Assembly (NCBI GenBank): GCA_019240525.1
Contig: JAFAYE010000001.1
Span: 97,300 to 161,299 of the forward strand
Length of the DNA: 64,000 nucleotides
Reading direction: 5' to 3'
Source of the DNA: Candidatus Eremiobacterota bacterium
GTDB taxonomy: Bacteria; Vulcanimicrobiota; Vulcanimicrobiia; Vulcanimicrobiales; Vulcanimicrobiaceae
The first letter of the stretch is position 1. Every line of letters begins with the position of its first letter. Made by a program: the position numbers and the translations under genes. Below, piece after piece: positions 7,945-17,019 of this stretch. The notes beneath the pieces are model-generated. The model ran no database searches and was not told the DNA's origin. It was given only the letters and a program-made list of their open reading frames with translations.

Positions 7945-8981
7945 TCCTTGTCGAGAACGCCGGCCAGCGCCGGCAGCGAGACTTGGTAGCGATAGTTGAC
8001 GTTGCGGTGATCGTCGTCGAATTCCTCGTGGCGCACCGAGAGACCGAGCTCGCGAATGCGCTCGGCGACGACACGCGCACCGATGTCGAGATTATACTCG
8101 TCGCGCCGTCCACAATCCAAATAGCGAAGGCGAAGACGCTCGAGCTGCTCCCGATGCGTGGCCACGCGCTCCGCCGGATCGAACGCCAGCCAGCGGGCGA
8201 AGACGTCGTCCCGCAACTCGCCGGTCGCTCGATCGAAAGGCAGCTCAATGTCGAAGGCCTTCGCGCTTCGCGGGGAATAGGCTGCGGCATACGCCAGCAT
8301 TTCCATCGTCGTGTATTCGGTGCCGTCGTGCTTGGGCTTGCCTTCGAATGCCTCGACGTAGGACGCGATATCGAATCCATGCGCCTCGAGCGCTCGATGG
8401 ACCGTTGCGAACGCCGGGATGTGGGCGTAACGGAAGTACGAGTCGCCGCTATGCGAGGCGAAGGCGGCAAAGACGCCGGGACGTTCGAAAACGAGGTGCA
8501 TCGCGCCAAAGCCTCCCGACGACTTTCCGAGCACCGCGCGACCGCCTTCCGAGGCAATCGTGCGATAAGCCCGGTCAACGTGGCCGACGACGTCGCGCAC
8601 GGTGTAGGTCGCGTAACGCCCGTTATGCACCGAATCGACGTACTGCGAGCCTCCCAATCGGGTAAAGCCGTCGACGAGCACGATCAACACCGGGGGCATG
8701 CGCCCTTCGCGAATGAGACGATCGGCCCACTGCACGACGTTCGTTTCCCACGGCCGTGACGAGATGAGCGCGGCGGCATCAGCGGTATAGCCATGCAAGA
8801 CGTAGAGCGCCGGATACCGCCGCGTGGCTTGCGCGTCGTACGCGGGCGGCAAATAAACGACGACGGGGCGTGTGGCGGGATCTCCCAGCGGATTCCGCGC
8901 CAGCGCTTCGCTTTCGATCGAATCGATGCGAACATTGCCGTCCAAACCAAGAATGCGCGCGAGATCGGAGCGCTCGTGCAT
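7941..8981 (-). CDS. Esterase D-like alpha/beta hydrolase
   Basis: A 346-residue enzyme with the esterase (Fes/antigen 85-like) hydrolase pattern: RYPALYVLHGYTADAAAL supplies the oxyanion-hole region, VLGKSSGGFGAMHL the nucleophile elbow (GxSxGG), and EEFDDDHRNVNYRY the C-terminal histidine region. Such enzymes cleave carboxyl esters of siderophores, acylated sugars or formyl-glutathione; the substrate here cannot be told. There is no signal peptide, so it is probably cytosolic. It is the first gene of a pair with the exported protein at 7408-7944. Confidence 0.75.
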   Translation of the reverse strand: MHERSDLARILGLDGNVRIDSIESEALARNPLGDPATRPVVVYLPPAYDAQATRRYPALYVLHGYTADAAALISSRPWETNVVQWADRLIREGRMPPVLIVLVDGFTRLGGSQYVDSVHNGRYATYTVRDVVGHVDRAYRTIASEGGRAVLGKSSGGFGAMHLVFERPGVFAAFASHSGDSYFRYAHIPAFATVHRALEAHGFDIASYVEAFEGKPKHDGTEYTTMEMLAYAAAYSPRSAKAFDIELPFDRATGELRDDVFARWLAFDPAERVATHREQLERLRLRYLDCGRRDEYNLDIGARVVAERIRELGLSVRHEEFDDDHRNVNYRYQVSLPALAGVLDKE

Positions 8982-9030
8982 GACGCCGAGCTTCGGCGCA
9001 CGAATCGTTTGGGCCTAGTGACGGGCGGCA

Positions 9031-12000
9031 ATGACTAAGCTCAAACGCGTCATTGATTTGCGCGGCGCGATCTCGATCAACATCATTACGATGATCGGCA
9101 TCGGACCGCTCGTTACGATTCCATTGGTGATCGCGGCGCTCGGTGGTCCGCTCGCATTGGTCGGTTGGATTGCGGGGGCCGTCATCGCGCTCTGCGACGG
9201 TTTGGTCTGGGCGGAACTTTCGTCGCGCTATCCCGGTTCGGGCGGGACGTACGTCTATCTGCGTAACGTATTCGGCCCCGAGAGACTCGGCAAGGTGCTG
9301 GCCTTTCTCTTCAACTGGCAGTTTTTACTGGCCGCGCCGTGTCTGCTCGCCAGTGGCTACATCGGATTTGCGAACTACGTCGCCTACTTGTATCCAGCGA
9401 TTGGCTCGAATGTCGCGCTCCACGATAGCGTCGCGGTTGGGGTCGGCGTTGTGACGCTCGGCTTTCTTTATCGTCGAACGTCGGATGTGGCATGGCTTGG
9501 CGCGGCCCTCGCCATCACCGCAATTCTGACGATCGTCCTCGTTGCGGCCGCAGGCCTTTGGCACGCCGATCTCTCGCGCGCCTTCCATGGTGCGAACCCG
9601 GTAAGTCTCAACATCGGCTTCCTCGCCGGATTGGGTACCGCGCTCTACATTACGCTCTACGACTACGCAGGCTACGCCGAGGCGGCATTCTTGGGCGACG
9701 AAGTGACGCGCCCGGAGCGAACGATTCCGCGCTCGATCGTGCTTTCGGTGTTGATCGTTGCCGTGCTCTACGTGCTGTTGCAAGTCGGCGTGCTGAGTGC
9801 GGTACCCTGGCAATCGTTGCTCGACGCACACGGACAGCCTACCGTCCAGGCGCAGTACGTCGGCGCCTTTGTCGTCGAGCGCAGCTGGGGGCGCGTCGCA
9901 GCGGTTGTGGTGACGCTCTTGGTGCTGGTCACGGCATTCGCCTCGCTTTACGGCAATATGCTCGGCCTGTCGCGCATTCCGTTTGCTGCAGCGCGCGACG
10001 GCGCATTTTTGCCGGCATTCGCCCGATTGCATCCCCGCAAAGACTTTCCGCACATCGCGCTGTTGGTCGTCGGTGCGCTCTCGTTGATAGCCAGCCTCTT
10101 TACACTCGATCAAGTGATCGCGTTTTTGACGGCGGGGATCGTGCTGATCGAAAGCATCGCGCAAATCATCGCGCTCGCCGTGGTGCGGCTGCGCCGCCCT
10201 GCGGCGCCCTTTCGCATGCCGCTCTATCCGCTGCCGGCGCTCGTTGCCCTCGCCGGCTGGTCGTGGGCCTTCGTCGCGAGCGGCCCTGCCGCCATCACCC
10301 TGGGCCTCGGCTGGCTGCTGATCGGTGGCGCTGTCTATCTGATCGCCGCGCGCGCATGGCGGTGGTGGCCGTTCTTGCTTGCGTCACTACTGTTCTTCGC
10401 ACTTCCGGCGGGAGCGCGCGCCGCAGAAACTGCAAGTTGGTCGCACTGGAATGCGTCGCGAGTGGTCTCCGATCGCGGCTATTCGGTCTTGACCGTCGAC
10501 GGGCGACCGTTTTTCGCTTACGGCGCGGCGTTCTTCTACGAGCGCATGCCGCGCGAGCGCTGGCGTCCGGCGCTGCTTGCCTATAAGCAGCTGGGCATCA
10601 ACACGATCGATCTCTACGTCATTTGGAACTGGCACGCTCCGGCGCAAGGCGTGCTCGATTTCACCGGTGCGACCGATCCGCGACGCGACCTCTTGGCGCT
10701 GCTCCGGCTGACGCACGAACTTGGATTCAAGCTGATCGTTCGCCCTGGGCCGGTGATTCGTAACGAATGGCGCAACGGGGGATATCCGGCGTGGCTGCTC
10801 GAGCGCGCGGCGTACGATATGCCGCTGCACGATGTTTTGGAAGGCCGCTACCCCGCGACGGCGACGCTGCAGAATACCGACGCCGACGCCGCGGGCATGG
10901 AGTGGATGACCAATGCCAATCATCTTCGTTCGGCCGGTGATTGGCTGCGCGACGTCTTACGGGCAATCGAGCCGTACTCGAGTGACGTGATCGCTATTGC
11001 ACTCGACGACGATCAGGGCGCCTATCTCGACAACAACACGTGGCCGGCGCCTCACTGGCGCCGGTACGTTGCCTGGCTCGCCTCGACGGTGCGATTCGTA
11101 ACCGGATCACGCATTCCGCTCTTCATCAACACGTATGAGATGAAGGTCCCCGCTGCATCGCCGGTTTGGGCGTGGGGAAACTGGTATCAAGGCAGCTCCT
11201 ATCGCATCGGCGATCACGATCTTGCGGATCTCGACTTCGCCACGGGTTTGCTCCAGACGCAGGCGCACGTGCCCGTGATGCAATCCGAATTTCAAGCCGG
11301 CTGGTTTCAAACCGCCGACGACGCTTTGCCGCGCCCGAGCGATCCCTCCAACACGGTGCTGGCTTTGCACGAACTGTTGCGCGACGGAGCGCATGGCGTG
11401 GTCAATTTTCCGGTTCAAGACACAGTCTATCCCCACGGCTGGGAAGCGCCATGGGCCAATTGGTCCTACGCCTGGGATGCGGCACTCACGCGCGACCTGC
11501 ATGGGTCGGCTCGGTACGCACCGACGTCCGCCTTTGGAGACTTGGTCGGGCGCTACGGTTCGCTCTTGGCACGGACGCACGTCGTCGCCGATGCAGCGAT
11601 TATCTGGCCCCCGACGCTTTTTGCGCCCGGAACTCTAAGCAATGCCGACTTTAGCAACTTTGGCGTTGCGACCGTGGCGGCACAACGGGCCTGTAACGCG
11701 CGTGGCCTGACCTGCACGCTCGTCGATCTCGCCGATGAGGATCGCGCACTTCGCACTGCACCACATCTTCTTCCGCTGGTTTTGTCGACGGCGCTCGAGC
11801 GACGAATGTCGCCATCGGGACTTCGCAAGCTACGCGCGCTGCAGAGAGCGCGGCGACTCTTTTTCGTTGCAGCGGCGGTGCCCGTGGCGCGCCACGAGCT
11901 CAAACCGGCAAACGTGAGTGTGTTGCTCGCCGACGACGGTTCGTATGGTTTCGTCGTGGCAATCAATCCGAATGGCGCTGCGCGCCGAGTTGCCTCAGTC

Positions 12001-12807
12001 GTCGTACCGCTGGGGCGAGGTCCAGTTGTCGTTCCTGCGTTTTCGGTGCCGGCGCGTGGTGCGCGCGTCATTCCGGTTGGCGCGGTCGCTGCCGCTCCGA
12101 GCGTTCGACCTGCTGTTGTGCTCGCAGGGGCGCCGCCGTTTGATGATCCCGATGGAACCGTAATCGCAAACTCGCATTTGCGCATCGTTTTCGCTCCCTT
12201 CGCCGGCGCAAGAATTGCGGAGTTTAGTGAGGGCAGCGGCAATGCGGCAACCAGCATCGGGCTCTTGCGCGACGCAACCGATCCGCCGCCACCGGTTTCG
12301 GCGCGCGATTTCATCGCGGCGTACACGCATCCGCTTACCGCGGGAACGTTCAATCGCGCGTACGAGTGCAGCCGGCTCGATGCATTGACCGCGCAGCAGA
12401 CAATATGCTCGTATGATGCGCCCGATCTGCCGGTTGGCGGCGGGGTTTTCAAACGCACGCTCACGCTCCGCGGCGGGAGCGGCGAGCTGATTGTTGCCGA
12501 GGAGTTCGCACCTCACGATTTGCGCTCGACGGCACGCTTGGAAAGCATCTCGGGTTTTGCATTCGCTCCTGGGGACCGGCTGTTGATCTCGAGCACGCGA
12601 TCGGCGCTCGGAATACTGCACGGCGAACGGCTTATGTTGCTGCAGTGGCGCGCGGGCGACGTGGCGCGATTCGATGTGCGGCCCACGCGCGGCGCGCAGC
12701 TGGTGACGCTCATTTTCGCGCGCCGTTCGATCCAGCTTCGGCTTGGCTTTCACAGCGCTCACGAGGCTGCCGAGGCACAGCGCCTCGTCGACGCGAATCA
12801 GCCGTAG
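9031..12807 (+). CDS. APC permease fused to a GH35-type glycosidase
   Basis: One uninterrupted 1258-codon frame. Residues 1-445 are a 12-helix amino acid-polyamine-organocation permease, with ISINIITMIGIGPLV in helix 1 and the loop DEVTRPERTIPRS. Residues 446-465 form another hydrophobic helix ending PAGARAAE, which looks like a signal peptide with a cleavage site. Residues 470-800 resemble a glycoside hydrolase family 35 barrel: FFAYGAAFFYERMPRERW, GINTIDLYVIWNWH, LIVRPGPVIRNEW and the nucleophile motif MQSEFQAGWF (Glu-753). The acid/base motif, usually ENEYG, reads DDDQG at 659-663. Residues about 900-1258 are beta-rich accessory domains. An in-frame TTG at 10375 could also start a separate secreted glycosidase. 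Confidence 0.85.
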   Translation: MTKLKRVIDLRGAISINIITMIGIGPLVTIPLVIAALGGPLALVGWIAGAVIALCDGLVWAELSSRYPGSGGTYVYLRNVFGPERLGKVLAFLFNWQFLLAAPCLLASGYIGFANYVAYLYPAIGSNVALHDSVAVGVGVVTLGFLYRRTSDVAWLGAALAITAILTIVLVAAAGLWHADLSRAFHGANPVSLNIGFLAGLGTALYITLYDYAGYAEAAFLGDEVTRPERTIPRSIVLSVLIVAVLYVLLQVGVLSAVPWQSLLDAHGQPTVQAQYVGAFVVERSWGRVAAVVVTLLVLVTAFASLYGNMLGLSRIPFAAARDGAFLPAFARLHPRKDFPHIALLVVGALSLIASLFTLDQVIAFLTAGIVLIESIAQIIALAVVRLRRPAAPFRMPLYPLPALVALAGWSWAFVASGPAAITLGLGWLLIGGAVYLIAARAWRWWPFLLASLLFFALPAGARAAETASWSHWNASRVVSDRGYSVLTVDGRPFFAYGAAFFYERMPRERWRPALLAYKQLGINTIDLYVIWNWHAPAQGVLDFTGATDPRRDLLALLRLTHELGFKLIVRPGPVIRNEWRNGGYPAWLLERAAYDMPLHDVLEGRYPATATLQNTDADAAGMEWMTNANHLRSAGDWLRDVLRAIEPYSSDVIAIALDDDQGAYLDNNTWPAPHWRRYVAWLASTVRFVTGSRIPLFINTYEMKVPAASPVWAWGNWYQGSSYRIGDHDLADLDFATGLLQTQAHVPVMQSEFQAGWFQTADDALPRPSDPSNTVLALHELLRDGAHGVVNFPVQDTVYPHGWEAPWANWSYAWDAALTRDLHGSARYAPTSAFGDLVGRYGSLLARTHVVADAAIIWPPTLFAPGTLSNADFSNFGVATVAAQRACNARGLTCTLVDLADEDRALRTAPHLLPLVLSTALERRMSPSGLRKLRALQRARRLFFVAAAVPVARHELKPANVSVLLADDGSYGFVVAINPNGAARRVASVVVPLGRGPVVVPAFSVPARGARVIPVGAVAAAPSVRPAVVLAGAPPFDDPDGTVIANSHLRIVFAPFAGARIAEFSEGSGNAATSIGLLRDATDPPPPVSARDFIAAYTHPLTAGTFNRAYECSRLDALTAQQTICSYDAPDLPVGGGVFKRTLTLRGGSGELIVAEEFAPHDLRSTARLESISGFAFAPGDRLLISSTRSALGILHGERLMLLQWRAGDVARFDVRPTRGAQLVTLIFARRSIQLRLGFHSAHEAAEAQRLVDANQP

Positions 12808-12813
12808 CTTCGC

Positions 12814-12894
12814 GGGGAAGTGGCGGAATGGCAGACGCAGCCGCCTCAAAAGCGGCCGAGGCAACTCATGTGGGTTCGACTCCCACCTTCCCCA
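12814..12894 (+). tRNA. tRNA-Leu (CAA)
   Basis: Class II tRNA with a 7-bp acceptor stem (GGGGAAG with CTTCCCC), anticodon stem GCCGC/GCGGC around loop CTCAAAA giving anticodon CAA, a long variable arm, and T-arm GTGGG-TTCGACT-CCCAC. The discriminator is A. The 3' CCA is not encoded, so it must be added after transcription. It lies 6 bp after the fusion gene and precedes a run of accessory genes. Confidence 0.93.
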
Positions 12895-13053
12895 TAAGAC
12901 TTGAGCACGAAATCGGGCCGAAAACCGGACAATTGGTGACGAATTGGTAACGGCGCCCTGACTAACCACCGTGGCGCTGCGGGCCGCTGAAGAGCGCCTG
13001 GCACGATCGGCGAACCATGCGCCGTCGGCGTCCGATGCCATCGGAGATTAAAA

Positions 13054-14088
13054 ATGAGAAGGCCGGAGTATTCGAGTCGTCGGATGGGCGTAAGACCGAT
13101 CGTCGACCTCGCAGCCGTTATTACTCTATTTATTGGTGCGTCAACCGCCGCGGCGACCTTAGAGCAACTAGGCGAAATAAATCGGTACCAATTGCCAATA
13201 ACATTGCTTGAGATTCCGACGTCTACGATCATAACATCTGGCGTACTCTTGCTCCTTCTTCTGGTTTTGTTCTTGCCTGCGATATACATGCAAAAGCGGA
13301 CGAGCCTTCGCCGATCGCAACGCTCGCTGGTAGTCCTGCAGTTCGATATTACGTTCGCCGCGCTCTTGCTAGTGGGCGTCTCACTCCTAAATGGTATCTC
13401 TTGGCACGTAGCACACGAATACTTCCCTTTGAACATCCTTAACGATCTTGCAGCGGCTATTGTTGCCTTGACACCACTTATTGTCTTGGCGATTGCGTTG
13501 TCGCCGCTCCGAATGGGGGTGCTGCTGCGGCAGCTTCGCGGCAACAGAAAGAAGTACTTTTCAGCTCTGAACGCCGCGCCGCAATCCAAGGAACAAGAGC
13601 GCAGGATCACCAGGATTCGAAAAGCACGCGTCCGCCTGCGTCAGCTTTCACTGCGTTTGCGACCAGGCGAAATTATGTCCGCGCGGGTCAGCCCATCGTT
13701 TTTCTACGTGTTTTATATCGCTTGTTTTTTCCTCATTTCCGCGTACGCTTTCGGCTTCTCTAAGAGCTATACTAGCTCTTATGCCGTCCTAACGGAGGAC
13801 AATACTTTGCAGTTGGTGATCTTAGCCTACCCGGATCTCTTGATCAGCACGTGTTATAACGACCAAAAGCACACATTCGCGCCCGGATACACTATTCGGC
13901 GTCCAATAGGCGTGACGCGAATTGTTTACAAGGAGCCTTCTCCTATGGCGCGGTATGTGCCGCGTGTCGCAGATGACCGTTTGACTTGCAGAATGGGGTC
14001 GTTTAGAGCGCCGCGGAACAGGCGGTCGAAAGCAGCTAGAGACTGGCGGCTCGATGCGGCACACCCACGCTTAAGCGCGGCGCGCTAG
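13054..14088 (+). CDS. Multi-pass membrane protein of unknown function
   Basis: A 344-residue protein; the ATG at 13054 follows a GGAG 7 nt upstream. Four hydrophobic segments are readable at about residues 15-32, 58-80, 98-118 and 135-155, then a basic helical stretch (RRITRIRKARVRLRQLSLRLR) and another hydrophobic segment near 210-230. The C-terminal 60 residues are very Arg-rich and may be read past a natural end. I recognise no family. Codon choice and base composition are visibly more A+T-rich than the neighbours, and the gene sits just after a tRNA, so it is a candidate for horizontal acquisition. Confidence 0.5.
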   Translation: MRRPEYSSRRMGVRPIVDLAAVITLFIGASTAAATLEQLGEINRYQLPITLLEIPTSTIITSGVLLLLLLVLFLPAIYMQKRTSLRRSQRSLVVLQFDITFAALLLVGVSLLNGISWHVAHEYFPLNILNDLAAAIVALTPLIVLAIALSPLRMGVLLRQLRGNRKKYFSALNAAPQSKEQERRITRIRKARVRLRQLSLRLRPGEIMSARVSPSFFYVFYIACFFLISAYAFGFSKSYTSSYAVLTEDNTLQLVILAYPDLLISTCYNDQKHTFAPGYTIRRPIGVTRIVYKEPSPMARYVPRVADDRLTCRMGSFRAPRNRRSKAARDWRLDAAHPRLSAAR

Positions 14089-14290
14089 TGTTCTTTCGCG
14101 GTGTCACGCGCTGCTTCGTCAATACGGTGGGGGCCATCGCGCGTTAGTGAGTCGGTGACGTGAGCTAATATCCGCCCTCGAGATGGTCGAGTACACGGAC
14201 CCAAGGTCCGCCTGCGGATACCAGACCTTAGACGACGCCTACGGCACCTTGAGAAAAGCCTTCTGTGGACTAAGCTTGAATCTCTAAATC

Positions 14291-15331
14291 ATGAAGCTCT
14301 CGCGGAAAGCGTTCGTTCTCGGCATGGGTTCAATGGCGTCATTTGCGGCGCTACGCGGAGCAGCGCATGGAACGGCTCTGACCTTCGACTTTAAGAGTTC
14401 GTTTTGGGTCAATCTGCATCACCGCCTTTTCATGCAGGCGCAGGCCACCGCAGTGCAACGACGGTCGCCGCTGCAGCCCGGCGGAAGTTCCTGGAACGCT
14501 CTTGCATTTGCATCGCTACACGAAATGCAACTCAGTGCGGAGCAAGGTTCGCAATGGGCTCGTGCAGTCGATGGTTACGCGCCTTACGCGGATTTCGACT
14601 TGCTGGACCCACCGATGCCACGCATCGCAGCTGCGCTGACGATCGCCGACGAGGCCCTGCCAGCGACTGGCCCCGCGCTACACCCGCCGCTCGTCGAGGC
14701 GCTGTTAGCTGCGGCCGACGTGTATCGCAAGACTCAGTGGCCCGTCGACGACCGCCTGAACCGCCAATGGATTACCGAAATCGAACAGCGCGCGGCCACG
14801 GTATCGCCGGCAATGACGGCATCACTCCAGGCGGCCTACGGTGACCCTTTCCCCGTGGGACCATTTCGCGTAGACGTGACCACGTTCGCAAATTGGGCCG
14901 GCTGTTATACCAACACAGATCCGATCCAAATATTCATCTCACCGCGCGGTCTTCGCAACGCCGTCACCCATGAGTCGGTTCCAAACCGCGGCGAACTTTC
15001 GTTGGAACTGCTCTTTCACGAGGCCTCGCATACCGTCGTAACGCCCGGCTACGGAGCCATCGGCCGCGGAATCGAAGATGCGGCTACCCGACTTGGCGTG
15101 CATGAACCGGCGGGATTATGGCATGCATTTATCTTTTACACAGCCGGCGCGGTCGCGCGGCGCCAGCTAGGCAACGCGAAGTATAAAATGGCCGCCGATG
15201 CACTCGACCTATGGAGCGGTCCATGGAAGGATTATGGTGAAACGTTGGCCCAGCATTGGCAGCCGTTTCTTGACGGGAAAGGCACTCGTTCAGATGCTAT
15301 TGATAATGTTGTAACGTCAATCGGTTCATGA
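14291..15331 (+). CDS. Exported HExxH-containing putative metallopeptidase
   Basis: A 346-residue protein with an N-terminal export signal (KLSRKAFVLGMGSMASFAAL, a twin-arginine-like SRK-x-F with a hydrophobic core). Around residue 240 it has ELLFHEASHTVV, a match to the zinc-binding HExxH helix of metallopeptidases, followed by GRGIEDAATRLG, which may provide a third ligand. I do not recognise the family, so peptidase activity is inference from the motif. No clear ribosome-binding site precedes the ATG. A 15-bp inverted repeat at the 3' end overlaps the stop codon. Confidence 0.6.
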   Translation: MKLSRKAFVLGMGSMASFAALRGAAHGTALTFDFKSSFWVNLHHRLFMQAQATAVQRRSPLQPGGSSWNALAFASLHEMQLSAEQGSQWARAVDGYAPYADFDLLDPPMPRIAAALTIADEALPATGPALHPPLVEALLAAADVYRKTQWPVDDRLNRQWITEIEQRAATVSPAMTASLQAAYGDPFPVGPFRVDVTTFANWAGCYTNTDPIQIFISPRGLRNAVTHESVPNRGELSLELLFHEASHTVVTPGYGAIGRGIEDAATRLGVHEPAGLWHAFIFYTAGAVARRQLGNAKYKMAADALDLWSGPWKDYGETLAQHWQPFLDGKGTRSDAIDNVVTSIGS

Positions 15332-15347
15332 CGAACCGATTGACGTT
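15313..15347. terminator. Bidirectional hairpin between convergent genes
   Basis: Perfect 15-bp inverted repeat: AACGTCAATCGGTTC at 15313-15327 pairs with GAACCGATTGACGTT at 15333-15347 around a 5-nt loop that includes the stop codon of the upstream gene. A short T run (TTT) follows on the + strand. Its position between convergent genes suggests shared transcription termination, although the stem is not very GC-rich. Confidence 0.65.
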
Positions 15348-15374
15348 TCGTTCATCCCAGCGCTGTGCGCCGTA

Positions 15375-16781
15375 TTAGAGATCGTCGCTGGGCGGTTTCT
15401 TCGGACCTGGATGCTTGAGGAAATACTCGCGTGACCGGGAGGCGGGAATCGGACTGAACTTAGCAGGCGGCCGATTGAAGTCGAAGCAGTCGGCGAGGTC
15501 GTCGGCGCGTTGATCCGTCGTCCCGAGCGATCCTAAGTTGAAGGTCTCTTCCGTGAACTTCAAGATGCTTCCGAATTCATGTTGCACGGGCGAAATGTAG
15601 TGCAGCTTGGCGTACGGAGAGATGACGAGCAGCGGAACGCGGAAGCCGAGCTCGTACGAGGTGTACTGCTTCGGCGCGATCGGATCGTACCAGCCGCCCC
15701 AGTCGTCCCAGGTCACGAAGATCGCCGTGTTATTCCAATACGAGCTTTCGCCGATTGCATTTACGATCGACGCGACCCACGAAGGCCCCGTCCCGTCCGT
15801 GCCGCCCGCATGATCCGACTCGGCATCGGTCGGCGTCACCCAGACGACATTGGCAAGCTGACCCGCCGGAATGTCATTGAGGATTTGCGAAGGCGGTGAA
15901 ACGACGTCGGTCGCAAACTGCGAGCTGCTATAAACCGGCTGAATCGCGTCGGGGCCATGCCAGAGTCCAGGCCCAGTGCCGGCCTGGTAGTAGCGCCAGC
16001 TCAACGATGCATTTTCCACGAGTTGAATCAGCGAGTTCCGGTCGAAGCACGGATAGGTGCTTTGATTTTCGTTACCATAGGGATCGATCAGCGTAACCAG
16101 CGATCCGGCGGGTGAATCACAGCCCCCGGTCGGATCGCCCGCCGGCGTGCGGGGGTTCTCAGAAGCCAGGAGGGTCGAGCCGTCGCTGACCGTCGACGTC
16201 CCGCTCAAAATGTACTGATGGGCGGGAAAGCTCGGGCCTTGATTTGTCTGAAACATTCTCTTGCCAAACGTATAACGCAATGCCATCGTATAGTATGGCT
16301 CGACCTCGGAACGCGGGACAAATCCGTAAGCGCGCACGTTCGCGGGCGGACAGCCCGAGGGTTGCAAACACTTCGAAAACACTTGATCGAAGCCGTTTAT
16401 CGCGCCATCGGCGTACTCCGTCGTAAATGCCGTGTGCGTGTGGCTGATATCGTACGGCGCCGTCATCGATATGGGCCGCAGTCGAACGATTTGGCCTTGC
16501 GAATTTCTGCCCGTCGTGGACGTATCCGCTCCGGGAAGGAGGTTGAAGAGATTGTTCGTCGTCCGATTCTCCTGAAAGATAATCACGACATGGGTGATCT
16601 TCGACGACGAACCGTCTAAACTACGTAGATTATTACGTGCGTGCTGCGCCGACGGCGCCGAGCCGATCGTAGCATCATGCAACGCACCTGCCTGAGTCGC
16701 AGGCGGAGAAACGTCAGAATTTTGGCTACATCCAACGAACGCCAGCACCGAGAGAAGGGTCGTATACCGCGTCGCATTCAT
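15375..16781 (-). CDS. Phosphoesterase-family (AcpA/PLC-like) lipoprotein
   Basis: A 468-residue lipoprotein; the ATG at 16781 is chosen because GCGGAGG lies about 9 nt upstream and a lipobox follows (LAFVGC). The mature enzyme has the phosphoesterase/phospholipase C family opening HVVIIFQENRTTNNLF, in which the Glu-Asn pair supplies metal and nucleophile-region residues. Later come the metal-site strand IFVTWDDWGGWYD and GFRVPLLVISPYAK. Family members are acid phosphatases or phospholipases C acting outside the cytoplasm; the substrate here is unknown. A paralogue lies at 32658-34079. It converges on the metallopeptidase-like gene. Confidence 0.82.
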   Translation of the reverse strand: MNATRYTTLLSVLAFVGCSQNSDVSPPATQAGALHDATIGSAPSAQHARNNLRSLDGSSSKITHVVIIFQENRTTNNLFNLLPGADTSTTGRNSQGQIVRLRPISMTAPYDISHTHTAFTTEYADGAINGFDQVFSKCLQPSGCPPANVRAYGFVPRSEVEPYYTMALRYTFGKRMFQTNQGPSFPAHQYILSGTSTVSDGSTLLASENPRTPAGDPTGGCDSPAGSLVTLIDPYGNENQSTYPCFDRNSLIQLVENASLSWRYYQAGTGPGLWHGPDAIQPVYSSSQFATDVVSPPSQILNDIPAGQLANVVWVTPTDAESDHAGGTDGTGPSWVASIVNAIGESSYWNNTAIFVTWDDWGGWYDPIAPKQYTSYELGFRVPLLVISPYAKLHYISPVQHEFGSILKFTEETFNLGSLGTTDQRADDLADCFDFNRPPAKFSPIPASRSREYFLKHPGPKKPPSDDL

Positions 16782-17019
16782 GCTCTCGAACCTCCGCAAC
16801 CGTAGCTATTTGAATCAGTCTACGCGTGCGTTTGCGAGGTCGTCAATACAATTTTTTGAGAAGTTATTCTAAAGGTGATGTGGGTGCAATGACTTCCATC
16901 AATTGCGTGTCGTTGCACGCACAAGATAAATAACGTGAGTAATCATCGCGTCAGGTCTTTTTCGGAAATCGATTTCGTACGGGCGGCTTTGCGTAAGAGC
17001 GCATCGTGGCGCTGCGTCG

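Noticed and set aside
12870-12960. Attachment site at the 3' end of tRNA-Leu
   Set aside because: No second copy of the tRNA end and no integrase were found downstream.
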